From: Oscillospiraceae bacterium
GTDB lineage: Bacteria > Bacillota > Clostridia > Oscillospirales > Oscillospiraceae
DNA: 64,000 nt
Direction of reading: 5' to 3'
Assembly: GCA_902765025.1 (NCBI GenBank)
Contig: CACWYC010000015.1
Span: 1 to 64,000 of the forward strand
The number at the start of each line of letters is the position of its first letter. Within the stretch, counting starts at the first letter, position 1. Shown piece after piece: positions 33,250-42,150 of the stretch. Position numbers and translations under genes: made by a program. A model generated the notes under the pieces. The model ran no database searches, was not told where the DNA came from, and worked only from the letters and a program-made list of their open reading frames with translations.

Positions 33250-34632
33250 ATGGCAACGGAAAATAAACTGGGCGTTATGCCCATCGGTAAACTGATTTGG
33301 AATATGTCCCTGCCCATCATCGCCAGTATGCTGGTGCAGGCGCTGTACAACATTGTGGACAGCATGTTCGTCTCCCGCATCAGCCAGGATGCGCTGACGG
33401 CGGTATCCCTGGCCTTCCCCGCCCAGCAGCTAATGATCGGCCTGGCCACCGGCACCGCCGTGGGCGTCAACGCCATGATGGGCCGGGCCCTGGGGGCCAT
33501 GGAGCAGCGCCGGGCCGACGACGTGGCGGTGAACGGCGTGTTCCTGGCCTTTGTGGGGGCGGTGGTGTCGGCGGTGCTGGGCCTGGGCTTCGGCCCCGCC
33601 CTGTTCGCCTACCAGACCGGCGTGCAGCACATCGCCCAGATGGGCAACGAGTATTTGCAGATCATCTGCGGCCTCAGCTTCTTCCTGTTCGGCCAGGTGA
33701 TGTTCGAGCGGCTCTTGCAGGGCACCGGGCGGACGGTGTACTCCATGTACACCCAGGGCCTGGGCGCCATCATCAACATCATTTTGGACCCCATTTTCAT
33801 CTTCACCCTGGGCCTGGGCGTCCGGGGCGCCGCCATCGCCACCGTCATCGGCCAGTGCTGCGGCATGGTGCTGGCGATTTACTTCAATCTCACGAAAAAC
33901 CACGACATTCATCTGCGCTTCCGTGGCTTCCGGCCCAACTGGCGCATCATCGGCGGCATCTACGCCATCGGCCTGCCCAGCGTGATTATGATGGCCATCG
34001 GCTCGCTGATGACCTTCCTGATGAACAAGATTCTCATCACCTACCACGCCGCCCACGAGACCGCCGCCACCGCCTACGGCATCTTTTTCAAGATCAACAG
34101 CTTTGTGTTCATGCCGGTGTTCGGGCTGAATAACGGCGTGGTGCCCATCGTGGCCTACAACTACGGCGCCCAAAACCGCCGCCGCGTCACGGAGACCATC
34201 CGCCGCAGCGTCACCTACGCCTCGGTGATCATGCTCCTGGGCATGGCCATCTTCCTGGCGGTGCCCCAGCTGTTGCTGCAAATCTTCGCCGCAGGGCCGG
34301 AGCTGATGGCGGTGGGCGTGCCCTGCCTGCGCATCGTGTCCCTCAGCTTCTCCTTTGCCGGGGCGTGCATCGCCCTGGGCAGCGCCATGCAGGCCCTGGG
34401 CAAGTCCATCTACTCCATGATCACCTCCATCGTCCGCCAGCTTGTGGTGCTCATCCCCGCCGCCTACCTGCTGGCCCGTTACGGCGCCACGGTGGGCAAC
34501 AGCGACCTGGTGTGGTGGAGCTACCCCATCGCGGAGGTCAGCTCCCTGGCGGTGACGGTGATCTTCTACGTCCACGTCTACCGCACCCTTATTTCCGGGA
34601 TTTCCGACGGCAAAGCCGGCGAAACCATATAA
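33250..34632 (+). CDS. MATE family efflux transporter
   Basis: A 460-residue multidrug and toxic-compound extrusion protein with twelve predicted membrane segments in two MatE halves (about 15-175 and 240-400). The N-terminal PIGKLIWNMSLPIIASMLVQALYNIVDSMFV and the NYGAQNRRRVTETIRRS motif between halves are characteristic. It exchanges Na+ or H+ for organic cations; the substrate is not predictable. It lies 40 bp upstream of pduL. Confidence 0.94.
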   Translation: MATENKLGVMPIGKLIWNMSLPIIASMLVQALYNIVDSMFVSRISQDALTAVSLAFPAQQLMIGLATGTAVGVNAMMGRALGAMEQRRADDVAVNGVFLAFVGAVVSAVLGLGFGPALFAYQTGVQHIAQMGNEYLQIICGLSFFLFGQVMFERLLQGTGRTVYSMYTQGLGAIINIILDPIFIFTLGLGVRGAAIATVIGQCCGMVLAIYFNLTKNHDIHLRFRGFRPNWRIIGGIYAIGLPSVIMMAIGSLMTFLMNKILITYHAAHETAATAYGIFFKINSFVFMPVFGLNNGVVPIVAYNYGAQNRRRVTETIRRSVTYASVIMLLGMAIFLAVPQLLLQIFAAGPELMAVGVPCLRIVSLSFSFAGACIALGSAMQALGKSIYSMITSIVRQLVVLIPAAYLLARYGATVGNSDLVWWSYPIAEVSSLAVTVIFYVHVYRTLISGISDGKAGETI

Positions 34633-34672
34633 TTTAAGAAGGAAAACAACATTTTTAGGAGGAAAACGAAAA

Positions 34673-35248
34673 ATGGAAAGAAAGATCCTGGTTGAAACAT
34701 CCGCCCGTCACGTCCACGTCACCGAGGAGGCTCTGGAGATCCTGTTCGGCAAGGGCGCCGAGCTGACCTTCCGCAAGGCGCTGACCCAGCCCGGCCAGTT
34801 CGCCAGCAACGAGCGCGTCACCGTGGTGGGCCCCAAGCGCTCCATCGAGAATATGTCCATCCTTGGCCCCTGCCGCAGCGCCTGCCAGGTGGAGCTGAGC
34901 CTCAGCGACGCCCGCACCCTGGGCATCACCGCCCCCGTCCGTGAGAGCGGCGACCTGGCCGGCAGCGCCGGCTGCAAGATCATCGGGCCCAAGGGCGAGA
35001 TCGAGATCCAGGAGGGCGTCATCATCGCCAAGCGTCACGCCCACATCCCCACCCCCATCGCCAAGGAGTGGGGCCTCACCGGCGGCCAGATCGTCAAGCT
35101 GGCCCTGGGCACCGACGACCGCAAGCTGATCTTTGACGACGTGGTGGTCCGCGTGGGCGACAACATGGGCCTGGCTGTCCATATCGACACCGACGAGGCC
35201 AACGCCGCCGGCGGCGACGTCCACGAGGGCGTCATCATCGCTGACTGA
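34673..35248 (+). CDS. pduL: Phosphate propanoyltransferase PduL
   Basis: Transfers acyl groups between CoA and phosphate (acetyl/propanoyl phosphate), structurally unrelated to Pta. The 191 residues contain two PduL repeats with zinc-coordinating histidines (ETSARHVHVTEEAL near 8-21 and KRHAHIPTPIAKEWGL near 120-135). It begins without the microcompartment encapsulation peptide and no shell genes are near, so it probably acts as a cytosolic phosphotransacetylase in fermentation. ATG follows TTTAGGAGGAAAAC. Ends at a strong terminator. Confidence 0.94.
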   Translation: MERKILVETSARHVHVTEEALEILFGKGAELTFRKALTQPGQFASNERVTVVGPKRSIENMSILGPCRSACQVELSLSDARTLGITAPVRESGDLAGSAGCKIIGPKGEIEIQEGVIIAKRHAHIPTPIAKEWGLTGGQIVKLALGTDDRKLIFDDVVVRVGDNMGLAVHIDTDEANAAGGDVHEGVIIAD

Positions 35249-35254
35249 ATCATG

Positions 35255-35284
35255 AGAGACGGACGAAAGTCCGTCTCTTTTTAT
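35255..35284 (+). terminator. Terminator of pduL
   Basis: AGAGACGGAC, GAAA loop, GTCCGTCTCT, then TTTT. Confidence 0.93.
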
Positions 35285-35339
35285 ATACCGAGAAGCATGA
35301 CAAAAGGCCGTGGAGAATAACGGATAAGGAGGCGCTATT

Positions 35340-36053
35340 ATGCTGTATCCCCTGTTGCTTGCGTGCGGCGCGGTGCTGCTGTTTGCGTATATCCGCGAAA
35401 AAATAAAGGGCTGCTCGGTAAAGGCGGCGCTGCTCAAGTCCCTTGTGTCGGCGCTGTTCCTGGCGGTGGGCGTGTATGGGACCTGGCTCTCCGCGTCAAG
35501 GGGGAATGTGAGCCCCCTTTGCCCCTTCGTGGTGCTTGGCCTGCTGTTCGGCCTGCTGGGCGATATCTGGCTGGACCTCAAATACGTTTTCCCGGAGAAG
35601 GATGAGCCTTTCACCTATGCGGGCTTTTGCGTATTCGGCGTGGGGCATATTCTGTACATCGTCGGTATGCTGCTGGCTTACTACCCGCCGCGCAGGCCCC
35701 TGACGGTGCTCCTTCCGGTCCTTCTCGCCGTTGCGCTGAGCGTGGGAAACGCCGTTCTGGAGAAGCCCATGAAGCTGCGCTACGGAAAGTTCAAGCCGAT
35801 GGTGCTTGCCTACGGTGTGGTTCTCTTCGCCATGGTGGCGCTCTCCGGAAGCCTCGCGCTCTGTTACGGCTGGCAGGAAACGCCCCTGAACCTGCTCTTT
35901 ATCGGCGGCGTGTCCTTCGCCATCTCCGATCTGATTCTCAGCGGCACCTACTTTGGCACGGGCAGAGATCGTCCTGTCCACCTTGCGCTGAACTACCTCA
36001 CCTATTGCGCAGGGCAGTTTCTGATTGCCTCCGCGCCGGTGTTCCTGGGATAA
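35340..36053 (+). CDS. YhhN family membrane protein (lysoplasmalogenase-like)
   Basis: A 237-residue protein with seven to eight membrane segments of the YhhN/TMEM86 family; animal and some bacterial members hydrolyse lysoplasmalogen. Family-like features are the acidic position in GLLFGLLGDIWLDLKYVF (about 65) and the later SFAISDLILSGTYFG (about 190). Clostridia contain plasmalogens, so the activity is plausible but unproven. The codons are noticeably less C-ending than in neighbouring genes (more CTT, GCG, AAG), hinting at a different history. ATG follows AAGGAGG. Confidence 0.8.
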   Translation: MLYPLLLACGAVLLFAYIREKIKGCSVKAALLKSLVSALFLAVGVYGTWLSASRGNVSPLCPFVVLGLLFGLLGDIWLDLKYVFPEKDEPFTYAGFCVFGVGHILYIVGMLLAYYPPRRPLTVLLPVLLAVALSVGNAVLEKPMKLRYGKFKPMVLAYGVVLFAMVALSGSLALCYGWQETPLNLLFIGGVSFAISDLILSGTYFGTGRDRPVHLALNYLTYCAGQFLIASAPVFLG

Positions 36054-36114
36054 CGTATCCGCTGCGCGGGTAAATGTGAATATGCCGCCCAGCGGCGGGT
36101 GAGTGGCGAGCGGT

Positions 36115-36375
36115 AACGATAACCACCGTAGGGCGGGACCTATGTGTCCCGCCAGCCCAGGCAGCAATGACCGCCCAGGCCGGTTGAATGGTGCGTGGCA
36201 TCGGTAATCATTGTAGGGGCCGACGCCTCGGCGGCCCGAAACAGGTAACGAAAACCGCCAACGCCGGATGAATGGGAAAACAAAACAACAACCGCCCCAC
36301 CTTCCCCCCAAGGGGAAGGCGAGACCGTGTGTAGGGGCGGGGTGAAGGGTAAAATGCTTTGCGCCGCGGCGCATT
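36115..36375. repeat. Family B and A repeats between the YhhN gene and gpr
   Basis: GTAGGGCGGGACCTATGTGT near 36128 (internal GGGAC/GTCCC palindrome), GTAGGGGCCGACGCCTCGGC near 36213, a family A arm CTTCCCCCCAAGGGGAAGG near 36301 and a TTTGCGCCGCGGCGCATTA palindrome near 36358. No gene is visible. Confidence 0.75.
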
Positions 36376-36403
36376 AAAATGGCCTTATTTGAAATTTTTC
36401 CCC

Positions 36404-37279
36404 CTACCCCAGCAGCCCCGTGATGTCCTCTATCCCCAGCCCGGGCTGGAGGGCCAGCGTGACGCCGTAGCCCACGATGCGACCCAGCTCCCGCACCCGG
36501 CTGTCGATGTCCCGGGGCGTCAGGAACAGCGGCTCCTCCCCCTCCCCCTGGGGGCACAGGTGGGCCGCGTCCATTACCGTGGGCACCCCTACCGCCGCCA
36601 CCGGCACGCCAAGGGTGTCCTCCGTCAGGGCCAGGCGGTGGTTGCCCACGCCGCTGCCGGGGGCGAGCCCCGCGTCGCTGAGCTGCACCGTGGCGCACAG
36701 CCGCTGCCGGGAGGAGGCCGCCAACGCGTCGATGACCACCACCGCCCCGGGGCAGATTTCCCGCACCACCGCCCGCACCGTCTCCAGCGTCTCCATGCCG
36801 CTCTGGGCCAGCACGCCGGGGCACAGCGCCGCCACCGCCGTGAATTGGCCGAACTGCCGGGGGGCAGACCGCACCATATGCCGGGTCACCAGCAGGCTGC
36901 CCACCGCCGTGGGGCCGATGGCGTCCGCCGCCATGGTGCCGTTGCCCAGCCCCGCCACCAGCACGGGCCGGCGGCCGATGTCACCGGGCAAAAGGCTCCG
37001 CAGCTCCGCCGCCACGCACTCCGCCGCCCGGGGGAAGAATCCGGGCTCCCGGCGGAAATAGGGCCGCAGGTCGATGGTGACGTACCGGCCCATGGGCTTG
37101 TCCAGCGCCGCCGACGCCCGGGCCGACGACACCGTGATGGCGGTGACGCCGTAGCCCCGCCGATGGCTCTCCACCGCCGTCACCCCGGCCATCTCCCGCC
37201 ATTTCGCCGTGCCAAACCCCAGATTTTCCGCCGCTTCCAGCGCCAAATCGCTGCGCCCAGCCTGCATTTTTGTGGTCAT
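36404..37279 (-). CDS. gpr: Spore germination protease GPR
   Basis: Aspartic-type protease (family A25) that degrades small acid-soluble spore proteins during germination, so the organism is probably a spore former. The N-terminal RSDLALEA motif, VLVAGLGNGTMAADAIGPTAV near residue 110, VVVIDALAASS near 185 and the GVPTVMDAA motif near 235 match. At about 290 residues it is somewhat shorter than Bacillus GPR. Start uncertain: ATG 37279 is very close to GAGGGG, and ATG 37267 or TTG 37291 are alternatives. It is divergent from rpsT, the conserved gpr/rpsT arrangement. Confidence 0.93.
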   Translation of the reverse strand: MTTKMQAGRSDLALEAAENLGFGTAKWREMAGVTAVESHRRGYGVTAITVSSARASAALDKPMGRYVTIDLRPYFRREPGFFPRAAECVAAELRSLLPGDIGRRPVLVAGLGNGTMAADAIGPTAVGSLLVTRHMVRSAPRQFGQFTAVAALCPGVLAQSGMETLETVRAVVREICPGAVVVIDALAASSRQRLCATVQLSDAGLAPGSGVGNHRLALTEDTLGVPVAAVGVPTVMDAAHLCPQGEGEEPLFLTPRDIDSRVRELGRIVGYGVTLALQPGLGIEDITGLLG

Positions 37280-37469
37280 CTCCCCTCGCAAAACACTAAA
37301 TATTGTGTGTCCTGGTTAGTCTTTCCCTGTGTCGCAAAAATATGCGAAAAAACACGGTGAAATCAGTAAAAAGTGCTTGCATTTTTCGGGCAACGATGCT
37401 AAAATATCATCCTGCATGGGAGTTTAATTCATTCCCGATGCAAAAATCCAGTTCGGGGAGGTGTTTGGT

Positions 37470-37736
37470 TTGCCGAATATCAAGTCTGCTAAGAAGCGTG
37501 TTCTGGTGGCAGAGGTTCGCAACGAGCGCAACAAGGCCCAAAAGTCCGCACTGAAGACTGCTATCAAGAAGTTCGAGGCTGCTGCCGTTGACGGCGATCG
37601 CACCAAGGCCGAGGGCACTTATAAAGTCGCAGTGAAGGCGATCGATAAGGCCGCCGCCAAGGGTCTGCTGCACAAGAATAACGCGGCCCACAAGAAGAGC
37701 GCTCTGACGCTGAAGCTCAACAAGGTTGGCGAATAA
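37470..37736 (+). CDS. rpsT: 30S ribosomal protein S20
   Basis: An 88-residue protein that binds the 5' domain of 16S rRNA. The family start, [25 protein letters not shown], places initiation at TTG 37470, preceded by GGGGAGGTG at correct spacing; the in-frame GTG at 37461 would overlap the ribosome site. TTG starts on rpsT are known to limit expression in other bacteria. It is followed by a terminator. Confidence 0.96.
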   Translation: MPNIKSAKKRVLVAEVRNERNKAQKSALKTAIKKFEAAAVDGDRTKAEGTYKVAVKAIDKAAAKGLLHKNNAAHKKSALTLKLNKVGE

Positions 37737-37749
37737 GGAAACCAAACCA

Positions 37750-37785
37750 ACGGACACCTGAAAGGGTGTCCGTTTTATTTTTTTG
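37750..37785 (+). terminator. Terminator of rpsT
   Basis: ACGGACACC pairs with GGTGTCCGT, then TTTATTTTTTT. Confidence 0.92.
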
Positions 37786-37789
37786 CGGA

Positions 37790-38755
37790 AAGGCGGTTGA
37801 GCGGCAAACGGCGGCGAATCCCACCGTAGGGGCCGCCGCCTGCGTTTTCACCGTAGGAACCGCCACCTGCGTTTTCACCGTAGGGGCCGCCGCCCCCGGC
37901 GGCCCGCGCACGGCAGCGCCCACTGGAAAGGCCGGGTTGCATGGTACGCGGTGGCAACAACCATGCCCCGCCGCAACCAACGGCGCCTTTTATCAATGCC
38001 GCCCCGGGGTACGGCGCGCCGAGTCGTCGCGCCCTACGAAAAAACCGATGCCGCCACGATTACACCGTAGGGGCCGCCGCCCCCGGCGGCCCGAAACTCG
38101 GTAACGATTATCACCCGGGCCGGGTGGATGGTGAGCGGTAACAAAATCCGCCCCGCCTTCCCCTTGGGGGGAAGGTGTCAGCGAAGCTGACGAATGAGGG
38201 GGCGGTTTTACGAAAAGTTTCCGGTAGACGCCCCCTCATCCGTCACGGCCTTTACAGGCCGCGCCACCTTCCCCCCTCGGGGGAAGGCAACGGCGCGCCG
38301 CAGCACGGTAACGCTAATAATCCAGGCTGGGTGAATGGCAAACGGCATCGGCAACCATGCGTAGGGGCGGGGCTCTGCTCCGCCCTTTTCTCGTCCATCG
38401 CCCAGGCATCGGGCGGAGCAGAGCCCCGCCCCTACGGACAAAACCATGCCCCGCCGCAACCAACGACGCCTTTTGTCAATGCCGCCCCGTGTCACGGCGC
38501 GCCGAGTCGTCGCGCCCTACGAAATACCGTGACCGTTCGCAACCTATGATACCTTTCCGCAACCCCGCCGCCGGGCAAACGTGCGCTTCATGAAGCGCCC
38601 CTACAAGGGGAACCGCCACCTGCGTTTTCACCGTAGGGGCGCTTCAGGTCGCGCCCGTGGCACGATGGAGTTGCGGACGGGCAGGATGGTTGCGAGGGCG
38701 TGCAATTATTCCGTAGGGGCCGCCGCCCCCGGCGGCCCGAACACGCGGCGGACAC
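37790..38755. repeat. Dense A/B repeat island between rpsT and the lipoprotein gene
   Basis: A 1.1-kb stretch with no supported gene. Family B units lie near 37826, 37852 and 37881, 38010-38040, 38067, 38360-38440 (an inverted pair of GGGGCGGGGCTCTGCTC arms), 38500, 38583-38602, 38634 and 38716. A family A pair occupies about 38155-38288: CTTCCCCTTGGGGGGAAGG, AAGTTTCCGG centre, inverted right arm. A family C motif with a CTCTTCTCTC tract follows at about 38748-38795. Confidence 0.8.
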
Positions 38756-38842
38756 CTCTTCTCTTTTCTCTCTTCTCTCAGGGAACCTTCCTCTCTCCCC
38801 CGCCGTCCAATGGATATACAAACCATTTCGGAGGTGCTGACC

Positions 38843-39643
38843 ATGAAACGATTGCTTCCCCTGCTGCTTTGCGCCGCGGTGCTCACCGGCTGCGGCGGGG
38901 CCCGCGAAACCACGGACGAAATCAAAACCGCCGACCCCATCGAGACAACCACCCCCATTGAAATCGTGGAAACCGCCCCCGCCTACCCCGCCGGGGACAC
39001 CGTGGACTACCGCTGGGGCGACGCCGTGTCCATCAACCTGACGCTGCCCCAGGGCTGGGCCTGGGAGGAGGCCCCCCAGAACGAGAGCGTGCCGCCCACC
39101 GCCGCCGGGGTGGTGTTCTACCCCAAGGGGCAGGATGTCGACTGCACCGTATCCTTCCAATGCTGGCTCCAGGGCTTCGGCATGTGCGGCACCGGCGTTA
39201 CCTTCTCCGAGGTATCGTCCCAGACCACCGGTGAAATCGCCACCCTGGCCACCGAGGACAGCGGCGACCACATCATGGTCACCATCATCCGCAAGAACGT
39301 GCCCGGCGACTATGTGGCCACCGCCTACCTGCCCGCTGATTTCTGGGCGGAAAACCGGGACACCATTTTGGAATGTGTGCTGACGGCGGAGGTGGGGGCG
39401 GACTGCATGAGCCTGGACGAGGCCCGGACTCTCGCCGCCACCGCCTGGCCCGATGACGCCAGGGGTGAGGACGTGACCGTTTACGGCCGCTACGACGTGC
39501 TGACCCAGGTCTGGACTCTCACCGCCCACCGCGTCACCAAAGCCGCCCAGGACGGCGGCGAAACCCTCTCCCCTCTATACCGCCTGACGGTGGACGATGA
39601 CGGCACCGTTGGCGAAGTCACACCGGTAAGCTGGAACGGCTGA
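38843..39643 (+). CDS. Putative lipoprotein of unknown function
   Basis: A 266-residue secreted lipoprotein. The signal peptide MKRLLPLLLCAAVLTGC ends in an LTGC lipobox with the lipid cysteine at residue 17, followed by a Thr/Glu/Pro-rich linker (about 20-55). The mature part looks beta-rich and acidic; I do not recognise a family. ATG at 38843 follows TTCGGAGGTG. The gene is monocistronic between a repeat island and the glyS T-box promoter. Surface location is inferred from the signal. Confidence 0.75.
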   Translation: MKRLLPLLLCAAVLTGCGGARETTDEIKTADPIETTTPIEIVETAPAYPAGDTVDYRWGDAVSINLTLPQGWAWEEAPQNESVPPTAAGVVFYPKGQDVDCTVSFQCWLQGFGMCGTGVTFSEVSSQTTGEIATLATEDSGDHIMVTIIRKNVPGDYVATAYLPADFWAENRDTILECVLTAEVGADCMSLDEARTLAATAWPDDARGEDVTVYGRYDVLTQVWTLTAHRVTKAAQDGGETLSPLYRLTVDDDGTVGEVTPVSWNG

Positions 39644-39653
39644 AAAATCACCC

Positions 39654-39682
39654 TTGACGGCGGCGGGAAAAGATGCTATGCT
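39654..39682 (+). promoter_or_regulatory. Promoter of the T-box-glyS transcript
   Basis: TTGACG (39654) and TATGCT (39677) with a 17-nt spacer, starting near 39689, only 10 bp after the lipoprotein stop codon. Confidence 0.7.
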
Positions 39683-39688
39683 TTTCAC

Positions 39689-39851
39689 CGTGTAAAGGCT
39701 GTGATGGGGGTGGCGCCCCGGAGCCGCGGGAGGCAATGCCCGCCGTCAAGCCGCGTTAAGGCGCAAGAGTGTGGCGTCAGCCAAATGCAGGTGGAACCAC
39801 GGATCGTGTACGATTCGCCCTGCGTCCTTTACGGGACGCGGGGCGTTTTTT
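39689..39851 (+). promoter_or_regulatory. T-box leader (glycine type by context) with terminator
   Basis: A leader of about 163 nt with the T-box sequence GGTGGAACCACG at 39790-39801 (the bulge that pairs with uncharged tRNA 3' ends) and a kink-turn-like GTGATGG near 39701. The terminator is CGCCCTGCGTCC (39816-39827) paired with GGGACGCGGGGCG (39833-39845), then six Ts. Uncharged tRNA-Gly would favour antitermination into glyS. GGC triplets are present but I cannot fix the specifier by eye. Compact compared with full-length leaders. Confidence 0.85.
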
Positions 39852-39857
39852 ACTATT

Positions 39858-40185
39858 TCCCCCGCCTTCCCCTCGGGGGGAAGATAGACGATAAGATAAA
39901 ACCTTTCACCACCTTCCCCTTGGGGGGAAGATAGACGATAAGATAAAATCTTTCACCGCCTTCCCCCTGGGGGGAAGGTACCCCAGTGCGCACACTGGGG
40001 GGAATGAGGGGGCGATTTTGCGGAAAGTTTCCGGTAGACGCCCCCCTCATCTCACCCGCCCTTGGCGATCATCGCCCCCTCATCCGTCACGGCCCGTTGG
40101 GCCGTGCCACCTTCCCCCCAAGGGGAAGGCAGGGCGATAAGATAAAACTTTTCACAGCCTTCCCCCCAGGGGGAAGGCGGCGAGA
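39858..40185. repeat. Family A repeats inside the glyS 5' region
   Basis: Three or four CTTCCCC palindromes (near 39867, 39921, 39959 and 40108-40128) joined by GATAAGATAAAA linkers, including a full inverted pair at about 39958-40130 with GTGCGCAC hairpin and AAAGTTTCCGG centre. They lie between the T-box terminator and the glyS start codon, lengthening the leader to nearly 600 nt. Confidence 0.8.
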
Positions 40186-40274
40186 AGCGTTCTCTTTCTC
40201 TCTGCCGATACAATACAATGTGTAATATTTCATTAAAATAATACAATACATTATCAAAAAAGGAGAGCGTACAC

Positions 40275-41699
40275 ATGCTGAAAAACACCGAAAAAACCAT
40301 GGACAAGATTGTGGCCCTGTGCAAAAACCGGGGCTTCATCTTCGCCGGCAGCGAGATCTACGGCGGCCTGGCCAACACCTGGGACTACGGCCCCCTGGGC
40401 GTGGAGCTGAAAAACAACGTGAAGAAGGCCTGGTGGAAGAAGTTCGTCCAGGAGAACCCCTACAACGTGGGTCAGGACTCCGCCATCCTCATGAACCCCC
40501 AGACCTGGGTGGCCAGCGGCCATCTGGGCGGCTTCAGCGACCCGCTGATGGACTGCAAGGAGTGCCACGAGCGCTTCCGGGCCGACAAGGTCATCGAGGA
40601 CTGGTGCGCCGCCAATGGCGTCACGCTGGATAAGCCCATCGACGCCTTCTCCCAGCAGGAGATGGGGGATTTCATCAAGGAAAAGGCCATCCCCTGCCCC
40701 ACCTGCGGCAAGCATAATTTCACCGACATCCGCCAGTTCAACCTGATGTTCAAGACCTTCCAGGGCGTCACCGAGGACGCCAAGAACACCGTCTACCTCC
40801 GCCCGGAGACGGCCCAGGGCATCTTCGTCAACTTCAATAACGTCCAGCGCACCACCCGCCGCAAGCTGCCCTTCGGCGTGTGCCAGATCGGCAAGAGCTT
40901 CCGCAACGAGATCACCCCCGGCAACTTCACCTTCCGCACCCGTGAGTTTGAGCAGATGGAGCTGGAGTTCTTCTGCAAGCCCGACACCGATTTGGAGTGG
41001 TTCGGTTATTGGCGCGAGTTCTGCCACCAGTGGCTGCTGGGGCTCAACATGCGGGACGAAGATCTGCGGCTGCGGGACCACGACCCCGAGGAGCTGAGCT
41101 TCTACTCCAAGGCCACCACCGACTTTGAGTTCATGTTCCCCTTCGGCTGGGGCGAGCTGTGGGGCGTGGCCGATCGCACCAATTACGACCTGACCCGCCA
41201 CATGGAGACCTCCGGCGTGGATCTGACCTACTTCGACCCCGAGACCAACCAGCGCTACGTGCCCTACGTGGTGGAGCCCTCCCTGGGCGCCGACCGGGTG
41301 GTGCTGGCCTTCCTGGTGGAGGCCTACGACGAGGAAGTGGTGGACGAGGCCAAGAACGACGTCCGGGTCGTCCTGCACCTCCACCCCGCCCTGGCCCCCT
41401 ACAAGTGCGCCGTGCTGCCCTTGAGCAAGAAACTCAGCGACAAGGCCCGGGAGGTGTACACCGACCTTGCGAAGGACTACATGGTGGACTTCGACGAGAC
41501 CGGCTCCATCGGCAAGCGGTATCGCCGTGAGGACGAAATCGGCACGCCCTACTGCATCACCGTGGACTTCGACACCGTGGGCGACGGCGAAAAGGCCGGC
41601 GACAACTGCGTCACCGTCCGTGAGCGGGACACCATGGAGCAGGTGCGTATCCCCATCAGCCAGCTGAAGGAGTACCTGCGGGAGAAACTGGCGTATTGA
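40275..41699 (+). CDS. glyS: Glycyl-tRNA synthetase, dimeric type
   Basis: Charges tRNA-Gly. A 474-residue alpha2-type class II synthetase (the GRS1/GlyQS-independent form). It has the N-terminal [24 protein letters not shown] block, zinc-type cysteines (CKECHERF and CPTCGKHNF), motif 2 ([28 protein letters not shown]), motif 3 ([14 protein letters not shown]) and the C-terminal anticodon domain from about 360. ATG follows AAAGGAG. Controlled by the upstream T-box; followed by a terminator. Confidence 0.97.
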   Translation: MLKNTEKTMDKIVALCKNRGFIFAGSEIYGGLANTWDYGPLGVELKNNVKKAWWKKFVQENPYNVGQDSAILMNPQTWVASGHLGGFSDPLMDCKECHERFRADKVIEDWCAANGVTLDKPIDAFSQQEMGDFIKEKAIPCPTCGKHNFTDIRQFNLMFKTFQGVTEDAKNTVYLRPETAQGIFVNFNNVQRTTRRKLPFGVCQIGKSFRNEITPGNFTFRTREFEQMELEFFCKPDTDLEWFGYWREFCHQWLLGLNMRDEDLRLRDHDPEELSFYSKATTDFEFMFPFGWGELWGVADRTNYDLTRHMETSGVDLTYFDPETNQRYVPYVVEPSLGADRVVLAFLVEAYDEEVVDEAKNDVRVVLHLHPALAPYKCAVLPLSKKLSDKAREVYTDLAKDYMVDFDETGSIGKRYRREDEIGTPYCITVDFDTVGDGEKAGDNCVTVRERDTMEQVRIPISQLKEYLREKLAY

Positions 41700-41715
41700 T
41701 CGGTTTTATAACAGG

Positions 41716-41743
41716 AAAAGCACCCCGAAAGGGGTGCTTTTTT
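41716..41743 (+). terminator. Terminator of glyS
   Basis: AAAGCACCCC, GAAA loop, GGGGTGCTTT, then TTT. Confidence 0.93.
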
Positions 41744-41754
41744 GCCAGTAAAGA

Positions 41755-42065
41755 GAGAATATAGAAAGAAACGGTGTCCGCCGGGCGGGCGGATAAAAAA
41801 TAGCCTTCCCCCCAGGGGGAAGGCTGTGAAAAGTTTTATCTTATCGCCCCGCCTTCCCCTTGGGGGGCTGTGCCCGAAGCGCCGCCGACGGCGGATAAAG
41901 CGAGGGCACAGCCCCCCAAGGGGAAGGCGGGGCGGTTGTTGTTTTGTTTCGGCATCCAACCGCCCTTGGCGGTGGTCGATACCGTGTCCGGGCCGCCGGG
42001 GGCGTCGGCCCCTACGGTGGGATTTGCCGCCGTTTTCCATTCAACTGCCCTTGGCGGTGGGCGAT
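41755..42065. repeat. Family C, A and B repeats between glyS and nadE
   Basis: An inverted family C motif (GGTGTCCGCCGGGCGGGCGG, near 41774), family A arms near 41806 and 41855-41930, where a pair flanks a CCGCCGACGGCGG core, and a family B unit ending in GTCGGCCCCTACGGTGG near 42005. No gene is visible. Confidence 0.75.
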
Positions 42066-42090
42066 GCAGATTTCCATTTACCGTTTTTCG

Positions 42091-42119
42091 TTGCCTTTTT
42101 CCCCGGAATCCATTATAAT
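42091..42119 (+). promoter_or_regulatory. Promoter of nadE
   Basis: TTGCCT (42091) and consensus TATAAT (42114) with a 17-nt spacer, about 32 nt before the start codon. Confidence 0.75.
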
Positions 42120-42150
42120 GAATCCCAACAACACCAAGGAGGCGGGCGAT

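Noticed and set aside
37790..38755. CRISPR array
   Set aside because: The repeats are palindromic, irregularly spaced and variable, without uniform spacers or cas genes.
41944..42150. N-terminal extension of nadE
   Set aside because: It would begin in repeats and cross the promoter at 42091-42119; ATG 42151 has a proper ribosome site.
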